Positions 32,917-41,408 of a DNA stretch of 64,000 bases are shown here, piece after piece (the first letter of the stretch is position 1; every line of letters begins with the position of its first letter). The notes beneath the pieces were generated by a model, which made no database searches, had not been told where the DNA came from, and was given only the letters and a program-made list of their open reading frames with translations. The DNA comes from Nostoc sp. C052. GTDB taxonomy: Bacteria; Cyanobacteriota; Cyanobacteriia; Cyanobacteriales; Nostocaceae. A program made the position numbers and the translations under genes. The DNA is taken from positions 124,001-188,000 of the forward strand of contig NZ_CP040278.1 of the NCBI RefSeq assembly GCF_013393905.1, given 5' to 3'.

Positions 32917-34845
32917 TCAAGTCATTACTAGTTGTTCGAGTGGGATTCGATGGCGAATCCCATCAATTTGAGCTAATTTCTCCAAGGGGTCAATTTCTAC
33001 AATTCGGAAGGGTTGCATCCACTCCAAATGCCCCGGACATTTACGCCAGTTTACAACTACTCCAGGGCTAATTCCTAGTTGCATCGCTTCGCACATAGCA
33101 AGAGATAGTAATCTTAATTTCTCTTGTCCATGAGTCGTGTTGCAATATAACTCGCATTGAAGCATATATTTCATTTTAATTTCTTCTACATCATCAACCA
33201 AGCGGTGAAATCCCATAATCTTCCACCAAGGGATATATTCGCCTTGATCGCTTTTCCCAAATTCTTTCCGCATCATTTTCTCAATCCAAGCAGCTTCTTG
33301 GATATTGTCAGGATTTTGACAATTTTGCCGTAAAAAACGGACATAAAGTTGCTGATAATAAAGTTTAAGTTTGTTGTCGTCTTGAAAAATAGCACCTACA
33401 GACCACTCATCCGATGGATAATATTTATATTTTTCGTAGAAAATTCTTTCTGCTTGGAGAATAGAAAATTCGGGACGATTTTTCAGCCAATAACAATTGT
33501 AAATGTATCTGCGAAAATATTTTACTTGCTTTTTCTGCTCTGGATCTAAAAGTTCTCCAAATGGCTGCATCGGCAACACTTCCCAATCAGTTTCATAGAA
33601 TACGTGTCCGCAGGATGGACAAATTCGTAAGTATTTAAAGATGACTGATTGGCAATTCGGACAAGTTTTGTATTCAGGTTCTTCGCTTCTTGAATCATCT
33701 TTGCCACTAGGGCATAAAGGAGTTTCTCGTTGTTTTGTATGAAATCCCAGACGTTTAAAATTTTCACCAAAATCTAAAAAGTAGCAATCATCCTTATTCT
33801 CAAATATCCTTAATCCTCTGCCACACATCTGTACTAATAAAGCAACACTTTTCGTTGGTCTGGCCAAAATTACTGCTCGAACACTGGGTTCATCAAAGCC
33901 TTCACATAGCACTCCCACTGAAACCAAACAATGAGTGATGCCCAACCTAAATCTCTCAAATATATCATCTCTTTCCTTGTCTGGAGTGTCCTTTACTATG
34001 AATTCAGCGCTGACCCCATGCTCTAAAAATTGTTGGGTCAGATTTATAGTTTGCTCAATTCCACTGCAAAACGCGATCGCTTTTCGGTCTGGGCAATGCT
34101 CCAAATAATTCCTCACAATTTCACTGTTATATGTAGCATCGCAGGCTTTCCGCATTGATTTCTGAGTGTAGTCACCATCCTTGCCCTTGTCTAGCTGTTT
34201 GAAATCAATTAACCCATCAAAGCCGAATTGCCGCGATCGCGCCAATCTATTTGCATCTATCAACTGTTGGGGGAATGCTGTTTGCACAACAGCTTGAAAC
34301 AAGTGACAAAACCCTTCTGTAGCCTTCGACCTCCAGGGAGAAGCGGTCAGACCTAGAAAATAACATTTAGAAAGTGCCAAAATTCCATTGCTATAAGTTT
34401 CTAGAATCTTTTGAGAATAAAGCTTATAAAAACCAGTAGTGTGAGCCTCATCTACAATGACTAAACCAATGCCTGATGGTAATTCCCGATTTTGGAGAGT
34501 TTGTACCATTGCTATCTGTACAGACTTGGAATAATCAGGAGGTTCTGGCCAATCAGCCCAAATTACGCTAACATCGATACCGTTGCTTTGAAGAATTTTT
34601 ACTGTTTGTTTGACTAGCTTGCCGCGATGGACAAGGAACATTACGCGACGCTCTTTCTTTACAGCATCAACGATTGTCTTGACAGCCATAACTGTTTTCC
34701 CGGCTCCGGTCGGGGCATAAATCACCACGGATCTTAGCCCCATCCGAAAGAATTTATAGGCTTGAGATATTGCTTGTTTTTGATAGTCTCTTAGTTCATA
34801 CTTTCCCCCTGGCAAAAACTGTTTACCAATTTCAATATTCTCCAT
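32917..34845 (-). CDS. superfamily 2 DNA/RNA helicase with zinc ribbon
   Basis: A 642-aa DEAD/DEAH-box enzyme. Seen are Q-motif-like ELRDYQKQAISQAY, Walker A APTGAGKTVM, DEAH box VIVDEAHT, motif III LGLTASP, motif V LVSVGVLCEGFDEP and motif VI QMCGRGLR. A zinc ribbon (CPNCQ...CPSCG) follows at about residues 400-420, then an unrecognised 220-residue C-terminus. I start at ATG 34845 (MENIEIGK), not 34881. It resembles the restriction-type and plasmid-borne helicases. The second helicase at 58400 has the same ribbon. Confidence 0.85.
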   Translation of the reverse strand: MENIEIGKQFLPGGKYELRDYQKQAISQAYKFFRMGLRSVVIYAPTGAGKTVMAVKTIVDAVKKERRVMFLVHRGKLVKQTVKILQSNGIDVSVIWADWPEPPDYSKSVQIAMVQTLQNRELPSGIGLVIVDEAHTTGFYKLYSQKILETYSNGILALSKCYFLGLTASPWRSKATEGFCHLFQAVVQTAFPQQLIDANRLARSRQFGFDGLIDFKQLDKGKDGDYTQKSMRKACDATYNSEIVRNYLEHCPDRKAIAFCSGIEQTINLTQQFLEHGVSAEFIVKDTPDKERDDIFERFRLGITHCLVSVGVLCEGFDEPSVRAVILARPTKSVALLVQMCGRGLRIFENKDDCYFLDFGENFKRLGFHTKQRETPLCPSGKDDSRSEEPEYKTCPNCQSVIFKYLRICPSCGHVFYETDWEVLPMQPFGELLDPEQKKQVKYFRRYIYNCYWLKNRPEFSILQAERIFYEKYKYYPSDEWSVGAIFQDDNKLKLYYQQLYVRFLRQNCQNPDNIQEAAWIEKMMRKEFGKSDQGEYIPWWKIMGFHRLVDDVEEIKMKYMLQCELYCNTTHGQEKLRLLSLAMCEAMQLGISPGVVVNWRKCPGHLEWMQPFRIVEIDPLEKLAQIDGIRHRIPLEQLVMT

Positions 34846-34912
34846 AATTTTATAGAAGTAGTTACTACTACAATTATGCAAGGAGAAAAGAAAATCTTTG
34901 AATAAGTATGAA

Positions 34913-34939
34913 AAAAGCCAGTGTTGCTTCCTGGCTTTT
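34913..34939 (-). terminator. rho-independent terminator
   Basis: 9-bp stem AAAAGCCAG/CTGGCTTTT, loop 9 nt, followed on the minus strand by T6; it ends the 66-aa leftward gene before the helicase. Confidence 0.7.
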
Positions 34940-35106
34940 GGTGTCTATTTTTGTCTAATATATATTAACTTTAAAGTACTCTATTTACCCCTTTTACTCT
35001 TATCTCTTCTTAATACTTTTGCCACCTCTCTAATTGGTTTTAGTAAGATGGCTCCCATTGCAAAATATAGCCATCTGCTAAAAATTCTCTGATTTTATCG
35101 ATATCT

Positions 35107-35307
35107 TTAGCTTCTAAGAAATTTAAAAAAGTTAATTGATGCCAGTTGATTTCGTATAGAGTCGTAACCACCTTCTGCATCAACCGTTCCTCCGACATAG
35201 GTATTCAAGCTTTCGCACAGCAATCGACAATCTTCTCGATTACCAATATTCAGTATTTGCGTCAGATCGTTATCCTTACAAGCCCATAACTTGCCTTGCA
35301 TTCCCAT
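35107..35307 (-). CDS. hypothetical protein, 66 aa
   Basis: Unrecognised. The start follows ACAGGAAACATG, a reasonable ribosome site. Contains ACKDNDLTQILNIGNREDCRLLCESLNTYVGGT with three Cys. It may be real but there is little support beyond frame and ribosome site. Confidence 0.45.
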   Translation of the reverse strand: MGMQGKLWACKDNDLTQILNIGNREDCRLLCESLNTYVGGTVDAEGGYDSIRNQLASINFFKFLRS

Positions 35308-35511
35308 GTTTCCTGTTCTGTCCCAACTTACCCTTTCACTGGTTAAGTAAAACTTTCATCATTATTGCATAAGGATTTGCAGTAAAACTTGATTTCAGCG
35401 ATCGCGTGTTGCTGAAAGTCTTATATATCAAAGCAAGTGGTATTAATCGTAGATTATATCGGATAAAAGATAAGGGTATCTTATTTTGTGTTCGCTAAAA
35501 CAGAACACCCT

Positions 35512-35600
35512 GCGATCGCCCAGTCCTTTTACGGAATTCCGTGGTGTTACTTGAGCAGGTTCAACAGCAGGTATGATATTCCGGTTAAGCCAAGCAGATT
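35512..35600 (+). repeat. copy A of a ~90-bp direct repeat
   Basis: Matches 36302-36390 without gaps at an offset of 790 bp, visibly about three quarters identical. It includes the 12-bp palindrome ACGGAATTCCGT and the segment AGCCAAGCAGATT. Copy B runs into a start codon; copy A does not. Confidence 0.8.
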
Positions 35601-35651
35601 ATAAAAACACTCTTTAAACTTCGTAAGGATTCAGGTGAAGCCTAAAATGTA

Positions 35652-35791
35652 ATTTAAAGCTTAGTTTTGCCGTACTTTAAAGTTTGATTTTGCCACTACA
35701 TTGCCTCAATCGCGGTAAATCTGTTCCACGAATATCCATAATTTAAAGCCTGAGTTTGCCGGAATAGCAATTTTAAAGTTTGACATTGCCG
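35652..35791 (+). repeat. four iteron-like ~20-bp direct repeats
   Basis: Units at about 35652-35672, 35675-35694, 35741-35760 and 35772-35791 follow TTTAAAG(C/T)(C/T)TGA(T/G)TTTGCC with 1-4 differences each. Spacing is irregular. They may be replication iterons or transposase-binding sites of a vanished element. Confidence 0.6.
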
Positions 35792-35842
35792 AAATAGTCT
35801 GAACTGTTATGGTGTTTTTTATAGGTAAAATTGTATAAAACT

Positions 35843-36187
35843 TCAGCTATTTCCAACGTCATAAGAGCGAAAAATATGAGAGTTGGCTTCTACTGATTGG
35901 CGCACTATCTCAAGCAGCGTGTCGTTATCTTCGTCTGCGATCGCTCTCAGCATTTTGTTGGCGGCATCGGGTTTGTTACCTAAATACAGTCCCACTACCA
36001 TTTTTTCTGCCTCTTCGGCTGAAAATTCTTTACGACAAAGAGCGACGATCGCTTCTTTTCCTAAATCCGATTTTACTATCTGCAAAGCCTCTTGATATTT
36101 GAACCACACTTTTACTCTGGGGTAGGCGACAAGCCCTAGTGAAGTGAGTCCAACAATAATCCCTGTTATGGCAATGGTGTCGGGCAT
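35843..36187 (-). CDS. membrane-anchored protein, paralogue of 8899 gene
   Basis: I start at ATG 36187 (MPDTIAITG). One membrane segment (about 6-22, ITGIIVGLTSLGLVAYP), then a helical tail with EEAEKMVVGLYLGNKPDAAN, matching the 8899-9357 gene. Same family, different locus, opposite strand. Function unknown. Confidence 0.6.
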   Translation of the reverse strand: MPDTIAITGIIVGLTSLGLVAYPRVKVWFKYQEALQIVKSDLGKEAIVALCRKEFSAEEAEKMVVGLYLGNKPDAANKMLRAIADEDNDTLLEIVRQSVEANSHIFRSYDVGNS

Positions 36188-36301
36188 TTTACGAAAGAAT
36201 AAGGGTATGGAGATTTCACCGAACCTTTGGCTAGCTGACAATGCTACGGTACAAACCTCTGAACACACAGATCGTACACGATAGCAAATATTATTGCCTT
36301 A

Positions 36302-36396
36302 GCGATCGCCAAAACCTTTTACGGAATTCCGTGGTTTTCTCCAAGCAAGCTCAATAGTAGGTATCATATTCAGGTTGAGCCAAGCAGATTGTGAAG
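36302..36396 (+). repeat. copy B of the ~90-bp direct repeat
   Basis: Second copy (see 35512). It ends just before the ATG of the 51-aa gene at 36397 and would act as that gene's leader or promoter. Confidence 0.75.
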
Positions 36397-36552
36397 ATGG
36401 CTAAAGCTAAAGAGATATTGGCAGCATTGCAACAGATAGAGCCAGGGGAGTATGTAGGCTTTGCTTCAGTGCGTGTTTACGAAGATATAAGTTATTTGAC
36501 ATGTAAAGAACAGCGAGATGTTAGTTGGTGGGAAAATCAAAATTTAGCTTAA
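36397..36552 (+). CDS. hypothetical protein, 51 aa
   Basis: A short, protein-like frame (AKAKEILAALQQIEPGEYVGF, then SYLTCKEQRDVSWWENQNL split by a short strand) preceded by repeat copy B. It ends 12 bp before the IS605-type element, so it may be intact or shortened by that insertion. Not recognised. Confidence 0.5.
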   Translation: MAKAKEILAALQQIEPGEYVGFASVRVYEDISYLTCKEQRDVSWWENQNLA

Positions 36553-36644
36553 AGCAGAAGAAGCCCCACATCCTACCCGCTAGGGAGGTGTGGGATGAAT
36601 TCTGGGCAATAAGGAATTGACCAACAAGCGATATTAAACGTAGT

Positions 36645-36812
36645 TTAATCAGCAATGTTGGTCGATGACGAATTGCCTCTCTCTGGGATTTTCAACGAGT
36701 CAATAAGTTCTTCGACAACATGAGTCATTGTCGTATCCTTTATCGTCGCATACAGCCGTAACTTATTTAATCTGCGTTCACTCATTCGCATTTTGAACCA
36801 TTCTGTTTTCAT
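36645..36812 (-). CDS. ribbon-helix-helix protein of the element, 55 aa
   Basis: MKTEWFKMRMSERRLNKLRL then YATIKDTTMTHVVEELIDSL: a short beta strand and two helices, the CopG/Arc pattern. A similar small gene is common upstream of TnpB in cyanobacterial elements. It is divergent from tnpB and likely represses it. Confidence 0.6.
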   Translation of the reverse strand: MKTEWFKMRMSERRLNKLRLYATIKDTTMTHVVEELIDSLKIPERGNSSSTNIAD

Positions 36813-36873
36813 TCTGTACCCACGTATTACCTACATCCATGATATTATAGGATAACAAAGGAGGTGATAAAAA

Positions 36874-38091
36874 GTGTTGAAAGCAGTTAAGGTCAGGCTA
36901 TACCCAACAATCGAGCAACAAGAAAGTCTAGCCAGATCGTTTGGTTGTGCAAGATGGTATTGGAACTATGCACTTAATGCTTGCATTCAACACTATGGGC
37001 AAACTGGGAAGTCGCTAAAAATGAGTGAATATAAGGGTTTACTACCTCAACTAAAAGTAGAGTACCCTTGGTTAAAACAAGATTGCTATTCGTCAGTTTT
37101 GCAGTGCGTAGCCATTAATCTAGACAAAGCTTACAAAAACTTTTTTGATGGACGGGCTAAGTTTCCCAAGTTTAAATCAAAATTTGATAGGCAGTCTATT
37201 CAGTATCCGCAAAGTGTCACTGTTGTAGGTGAGAAGTTAAAGATTCCTAAAATTGGTGAAGTGAAGTCAGTCTTTCACAGAAAAGTTTCGGGAATAATTA
37301 AAACTGTCACCATTAGTAAAACTCCTAGTGACAAGTACTTTGCCTCAATCTTGTGCGAGGTAGAGGTTGAATTGAATCAACCGAGTGGAGATAAAATACT
37401 CGGTATTGATCTTGGGCTAAAGGACTTTGCAATTGTCCATGATGGACAGGAGTTTACCAAGTATTCCAACCCAAAACACCTAAAACGCCACGAGAAAAAT
37501 CTAGCTCGTAAGCAGAAAAAGTTTGCCCGAAAAGTTAAAGGAAGTAATTCTAGAAATAAACACAAAAAGCTAGTAGCTAAGGTTCATGAAAGAGTATCAA
37601 ATTCCCGCCAGGATTTTCTGCATAAACTCAGCAGAAAATTGGTCAATGAAAGTCAAATTATTGTTGTGGAAAACCTTCACATCAAGGGAATGGTACGGAA
37701 CCGTAAGCTATCGAAAAGTATATCTGATGTGGGCTGGGGGATGTTCGTCAATTTCCTTGATTACAAGTTAAAAGACTCTGACGGTCAGCTTGTTGGAATA
37801 GATAGATTTTTTCCCAGTTCAAAAACTTGCTCATGTTGTGGTCATATTGTTGATGAGTTGCCGCTAGATATCAGAGAGTGGGATTGCCCGAAGTGTAAAT
37901 CTCATCACGATAGAGACGGGAACGCCAGTCAGAACATCAGAACAGAAGGTATTCGGATATTATCTATGGACGGAGGGAACCCCGTTCTTGCCGAGTCGAG
38001 GCAATGTAAGACCAATAAACTGCAAAGTGGAAAGGCTATTGTCGATGAAACCGGAAGCCCACACTTACTCCGTCAGGAGAAGTGTGGGTAG
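36874..38091 (+). CDS. tnpB: RNA-guided endonuclease TnpB
   Basis: 405 aa, GTG start after a perfect AAAGGAGGTGAT Shine-Dalgarno. N-terminal HTH/wedge part, then RuvC motifs ILGIDLGLKDF (D), IIVVENLHIKGM (E) and HHDRDGNAS (D), with a zinc ribbon CSCCG...CPKC between the last two. All catalytic residues are present. TnpB cuts DNA guided by an RNA made from the element's right end. The intact catalytic set suggests it is active. Confidence 0.9.
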   Translation: MLKAVKVRLYPTIEQQESLARSFGCARWYWNYALNACIQHYGQTGKSLKMSEYKGLLPQLKVEYPWLKQDCYSSVLQCVAINLDKAYKNFFDGRAKFPKFKSKFDRQSIQYPQSVTVVGEKLKIPKIGEVKSVFHRKVSGIIKTVTISKTPSDKYFASILCEVEVELNQPSGDKILGIDLGLKDFAIVHDGQEFTKYSNPKHLKRHEKNLARKQKKFARKVKGSNSRNKHKKLVAKVHERVSNSRQDFLHKLSRKLVNESQIIVVENLHIKGMVRNRKLSKSISDVGWGMFVNFLDYKLKDSDGQLVGIDRFFPSSKTCSCCGHIVDELPLDIREWDCPKCKSHHDRDGNASQNIRTEGIRILSMDGGNPVLAESRQCKTNKLQSGKAIVDETGSPHLLRQEKCG

Positions 38092-38169
38092 TTCACAGCC
38101 TCCAATAATTATTGAATTCTCAAGCTAAAATTTGATTGATTAAAGACTGTTTGAATAGGAGATGTCACG

Positions 38170-38751
38170 ATGTCGGAAGCAAATATTGATTTTCCAGCAG
38201 TCAGAGAAATTGCAGGTATTCAATTCCAATTTGGAGAAAACGAAAACCAATTCTACTACCAGACATTCGCCGAGGGATTAATCTACAACATCGCTAGGAA
38301 TAAAAATGAATCGTATTGGTGGATTTGGTCGCACTTAGGAACATCAGTCCTTACCCTGAATAAAACTTACGTCCCCTGTTCGATCCCAGGATTGCAAGAC
38401 GATATTGAGTATGTGTTGTATGCAGTAGCTTTGTATATAAATAAGGGGATAAATCCACATTTCAAAAAAAGGCAAGAATTGTCTTTTATGTTTAACTTAG
38501 AAGCAGAGGTGTTGCAAGCTGTCAGACCAGAAAGTTTTGATGAGGACTTACTTGCATTGATTCAAGCGTACAATGCCGAGCCAATTAAAGCTTTCTCATT
38601 TCCAGATGGGAGTCATTTGGTTTGGGATAACGACAATCAATTAATAGAAAACCCAGAAAAGTTGGATTTGACATCTCTGGTGCAATCAGAAACTTCTTTG
38701 TTGTTAGAAGAAGTGAATAATTTTGTAAAAAGACATAAACAAAATAACTGA
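38170..38751 (+). CDS. hypothetical protein, 193 aa
   Basis: Unrecognised. Preceded by AATAGGAGATGTCACG. Trp/Tyr-rich N-terminal half (NKNESYWWIWSHLGT) and acidic C-terminus. No motif; apparently monocistronic. Confidence 0.6.
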   Translation: MSEANIDFPAVREIAGIQFQFGENENQFYYQTFAEGLIYNIARNKNESYWWIWSHLGTSVLTLNKTYVPCSIPGLQDDIEYVLYAVALYINKGINPHFKKRQELSFMFNLEAEVLQAVRPESFDEDLLALIQAYNAEPIKAFSFPDGSHLVWDNDNQLIENPEKLDLTSLVQSETSLLLEEVNNFVKRHKQNN

Positions 38752-38790
38752 AAAAGAATAATTACCCAAAAACGATCGCCTTGCACTAAA

Positions 38791-39333
38791 TTACAAAGTT
38801 TGCCAGAACTTCAGGCATTCTTTAAAATTCGGGCATTCCCCAGCAATAAAGGCTCCAGACATCGATCTACAATTAAAGTCGATGGGACAACCTCCTAATT
38901 TGAGTTCTTCCTCTTGCTTTTGCTTGATTTGCTGCTGGCGTTCAACTCGCTCTTGCTGTGCCTGGGCTATCCTACTTTGCCGATTAAGCACAGCTTCCCA
39001 GATATAGCGTCGCCAGGGCTGTGGCAAGTCTTCAGGATTGCGATTGAATAAGGTTACTTTTTCTAAAAAATCAATTTTTAACTCCCATCCTACATTCAAT
39101 CTCCAGCCATACACATCTCGATATTCGCGATCGTTGTGATAGTAGTTATAAGGATGCTGCCCCCAGCGGACAAGCTGAATCATATAATCGCTCCAGAGTT
39201 TCTGCCTGATAATTTGGGACTCTGGCAATAAAAGTGTAAATCGGCGATCGCTATTTTCAGAGAATTTATACCATTGCCGATCTAAATATTGGCATATATC
39301 CCGCCATTGGCATAATTGTTCGTAGCTATCCAT
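38791..39333 (-). CDS. hypothetical protein with C-terminal Cys cluster, 180 aa
   Basis: Unrecognised. Trp/Tyr/Arg-rich first 130 residues (HPYNYYHNDREYRDVYGW), a Gln/Glu/Arg helix (RVERQQQIKQKQEEELK), then GGCPIDFNCRSMSG and GECPNFKECLKFW, four cysteines in two CX5C / CX4C-like pairs that probably bind metal. Possible regulatory or phage-type protein. Confidence 0.55.
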   Translation of the reverse strand: MDSYEQLCQWRDICQYLDRQWYKFSENSDRRFTLLLPESQIIRQKLWSDYMIQLVRWGQHPYNYYHNDREYRDVYGWRLNVGWELKIDFLEKVTLFNRNPEDLPQPWRRYIWEAVLNRQSRIAQAQQERVERQQQIKQKQEEELKLGGCPIDFNCRSMSGAFIAGECPNFKECLKFWQTL

Positions 39334-39491
39334 AAGCTTTCTAATATTAATTCTGATGCTTTATGAAGCTTGGTTTTAGTGTAGATTACCTCCATTTATT
39401 TAGTAATCACATTTAAGAAATATTACAATAGAAGAGTACTAGTTATGTGCAAATATAATAGTTTGATTTTGCGCTTAAGTGGAGAAGTAAG

Positions 39492-39557
39492 ATGATTTTA
39501 TCTGTTATCAATGAAGATTGTGTGAAAGTAGGAGAAGTTGAAGCTTCTAAGGAATAA
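39492..39557 (+). CDS. possible 21-aa peptide upstream of a 54-aa gene
   Basis: A tiny frame (MILSVINEDCVKVGEVEASK...) with a strong GGAGAAGTAAG ribosome site ends 7 bp before the next ATG. It could be a leader peptide that couples translation. Confidence 0.35.
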   Translation: MILSVINEDCVKVGEVEASKE

Positions 39558-39564
39558 CAAAAAG

Positions 39565-39729
39565 ATGTCTAAAAAATCTAAGAATAGTTCAGAGAAATCA
39601 GAGAATTATATGCAACAGGGCTATAATTCTGTTCAAACTGGCACCACCCCACCTGCTGACTTGACAGAGCAGCAGAAGCGGGAGTGGGATGCTGGAGTAG
39701 TTGATGCTGCTCGTCAGTTGATCGATTAA
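39565..39729 (+). CDS. hypothetical protein, 54 aa
   Basis: Starts at ATG 39565 (AAGGAATAACAAAAAG upstream). Ser/Lys-rich N-terminus and TPPADLTEQQKREWDAGVVD after it. Not recognised. Followed by a terminator at 39737. Confidence 0.5.
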   Translation: MSKKSKNSSEKSENYMQQGYNSVQTGTTPPADLTEQQKREWDAGVVDAARQLID

Positions 39730-39736
39730 TATTATC

Positions 39737-39763
39737 AGGGAAGGATTTAAACCCTTCCCTTTA
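39737..39763 (+). terminator. short rho-independent terminator
   Basis: 8-bp perfect stem AGGGAAGG/CCTTCCCT, loop 8 nt, short T-run; between two small genes. Confidence 0.55.
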
Positions 39764-39774
39764 TCATTGGAATA

Positions 39775-39945
39775 ATGAACGACACAGATCCCGATTACTA
39801 CGAAGATGAAAATCATGGTTACTGGCTTTTGTCTCCAGACTATGAGTTTCAACAAAGAATGATAAGAATGAGTGACGCTGCCTGCAAAGCAGGTATAGCG
39901 TGTTCGCTTGAGGACAATCCAAACTATTCTGATATACCATTTTAA
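39775..39945 (+). CDS. hypothetical acidic protein, 56 aa
   Basis: Very acidic N-terminus (NDTDPDYYEDENHGYW) and a Cys pair (ACKAGIAC). It starts 12 bp after a terminator and ends at a 17-bp stem terminator. Not recognised. Confidence 0.5.
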   Translation: MNDTDPDYYEDENHGYWLLSPDYEFQQRMIRMSDAACKAGIACSLEDNPNYSDIPF

Positions 39946-39947
39946 CG

Positions 39948-39988
39948 ACGAAACCCACATTACTAAACAGTAATGTGGGTTTCGTTAT
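39948..39988. terminator. strong bidirectional terminator
   Basis: Perfect 17-bp arms (39948-39964 and 39969-39985) with a 4-nt loop between convergent genes. Confidence 0.9.
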
Positions 39989-40009
39989 TTTATTTAATTG
40001 TGCAGGTGT

Positions 40010-40417
40010 CTACTTAATACATGACCAAGTAAGATCCACCATATTCATGAAATTAATTCGATCTTTGGCAATACGTTGAACAAAAATTTCTTGCTTGTCT
40101 GGAACGATGGCTTGATATACTATTTTCATCGCATTAGCTGTAGTCTGATCGATAATTACTGGCTCGTATTCATCGTAACCTTGATTGAATTGAAAATGTC
40201 CTTTCTCATCAAAACTACCTTCATCGGGCCAGACGAAACATAGGTAAGTATCTCCTTCCACTATATCTATCAAGCGTTCTATGCTGGCAAAAACAACTTT
40301 TTGTCCAGACTGAATTTCTAATGGTCTTACAGGACTTCCGTAGTAATCCTCATCTTCTTTTGCTTCTTCAAACAAGTCAAAAATACTAATTGCTTTTTCA
40401 GGCATATTATTATTCAT
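40010..40417 (-). CDS. hypothetical acidic protein, 135 aa
   Basis: Unrecognised. Starts at 40417 or 40405 (both ATG in frame). The N-terminus is acidic (FEEAKEDEDYYG), the middle is strand-rich (VVFASIERLIDIV, YLCFVWPDEG), and the C-terminus is a short helix. No motif is seen. It shares the palindromic terminator with the plus strand. Confidence 0.55.
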   Translation of the reverse strand: MNNNMPEKAISIFDLFEEAKEDEDYYGSPVRPLEIQSGQKVVFASIERLIDIVEGDTYLCFVWPDEGSFDEKGHFQFNQGYDEYEPVIIDQTTANAMKIVYQAIVPDKQEIFVQRIAKDRINFMNMVDLTWSCIK

Positions 40418-40670
40418 TGGAATCCTTTGGTTAAACTTTTGTTAGCTAAGTGTAGCTATATATACTATAGCATTTTACGTAATAACATAACGCAGATATA
40501 AGCAAAGTCTAATTCGTAAAAGCTTAGTTAGCGATCGCTCTTTCTAGAAAAGCATAGAAATATGAATTTTTCTGGTTTATTTTAATTAGTAAATAGTAGC
40601 TACTTGCGAGTTGTCTAATCGTTTCTATGACAATAAATGCACTAAAATAGAAATAAGTATGGAGGATAAA

Positions 40671-41243
40671 ATGCTTAACCAACACACAGGACAAGAAGCC
40701 ATAAAATTTGTGATTTCAGATATACATGGCAAGATATTGCAGTCTTCTCCTAGTTACCACGGCACGACATATCTAGTTGCTAAGGATGGAGGAGGTAAAA
40801 AAATACTATCCCTAAGTCTAGAAGAACGTGCTGAAACAATCTATTTTATAGTCGAGTTTTCTGGAGAAACTCGACTCATGGCTTTTGGATTTCATTTGTC
40901 GGCGTTGAAATGTTATGCTCAAGACATTTTCAACAGAGCTTTGACTTTGGATTTTCAAGATTTTGATCCCTCTTTACAAGAGAATGCCCAAGTATGGGCA
41001 GAAATGCAAAAGACTAGTTTTGATTATCCTGAATTTAAATCGGCGAATCTTTTTGCCAAGTATGCTTTTGACAAAAATCACTTTTTGATTCTAGGAGATA
41101 AATTACTTTGGACAAACAATTGGGCAGAGGAAGATAGGGAGGATGCTCCAAAATGGAGTATGTCATTTTTTACAAAAATACCTTCTTTAGCTTCTAAAGC
41201 TTGTATGGAGTGGTCTAGCTTGGCTGACATATACCCCAGCTAG
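40671..41243 (+). CDS. hypothetical protein, first of a tandem paralogue pair
   Basis: 190 aa from ATG 40671, the second ATG of ATGGAGGATAAAATG (40659-40673). It aligns over its length with the 41409 gene: MLNQHTGQEAIKF/MLNRYTSQEGIRF, KKILSLS, LDFQDFD/FDFQDFD, PKWSMSFFTKIPSLA/PRWSMSFFVLIPSLA. Family unknown. Confidence 0.65.
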   Translation: MLNQHTGQEAIKFVISDIHGKILQSSPSYHGTTYLVAKDGGGKKILSLSLEERAETIYFIVEFSGETRLMAFGFHLSALKCYAQDIFNRALTLDFQDFDPSLQENAQVWAEMQKTSFDYPEFKSANLFAKYAFDKNHFLILGDKLLWTNNWAEEDREDAPKWSMSFFTKIPSLASKACMEWSSLADIYPS

Positions 41244-41283
41244 ACTGTTATTAAATACATCCAAAAATCATTCAATAATGTTT

Positions 41284-41313
41284 AACCCCAGAATTCATTT
41301 TCTGGGGTTTTTT
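41284..41313 (+). terminator. rho-independent terminator
   Basis: Perfect 10-bp stem AACCCCAGAA/TTCTGGGGTT, loop 6, followed by T6. Confidence 0.8.
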
Positions 41314-41408
41314 ATATTTTGTTTAAAACCAATTCGCTTCAGCGTATCTTGCAGCGTTAATTATCTGCTTCTAAGCATTAATATATAAAAAGTCCACAAA
41401 GAAACGAA

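Larger units (their letters stand above)
35308..35842 (+). other. 535-bp repeat-rich non-coding region
   Basis: No gene is supported. Contents: a small IR GTGTTC/GAACAC (35488-35508), repeat copy A (35512-35600) and four iteron-like repeats (35652-35791), entered separately. It precedes the leftward membrane gene 35843. Confidence 0.5.
36560..38097 (+). mobile_element. IS605/IS1341-type TnpB-only element
   Basis: Left end: hairpin with CCCACA/TGTGGG arms (about 36564-36594). Right end: hairpin CCCACACTT/AAGTGTGGG (38058-38088) and TAGTTCAC. It carries tnpB and a divergent small RHH gene but no tnpA, so it needs a transposase in trans or has been immobilised. The right end matches the remnant at 30977-31203. 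Confidence 0.75.

Noticed and set aside
34898..35092. 64-codon frame
   Set aside because: Begins in a terminator stem; very hydrophobic and low complexity.
35652..35791. CRISPR array
   Set aside because: Only four degenerate units, irregular spacing, no leader or cas gene.
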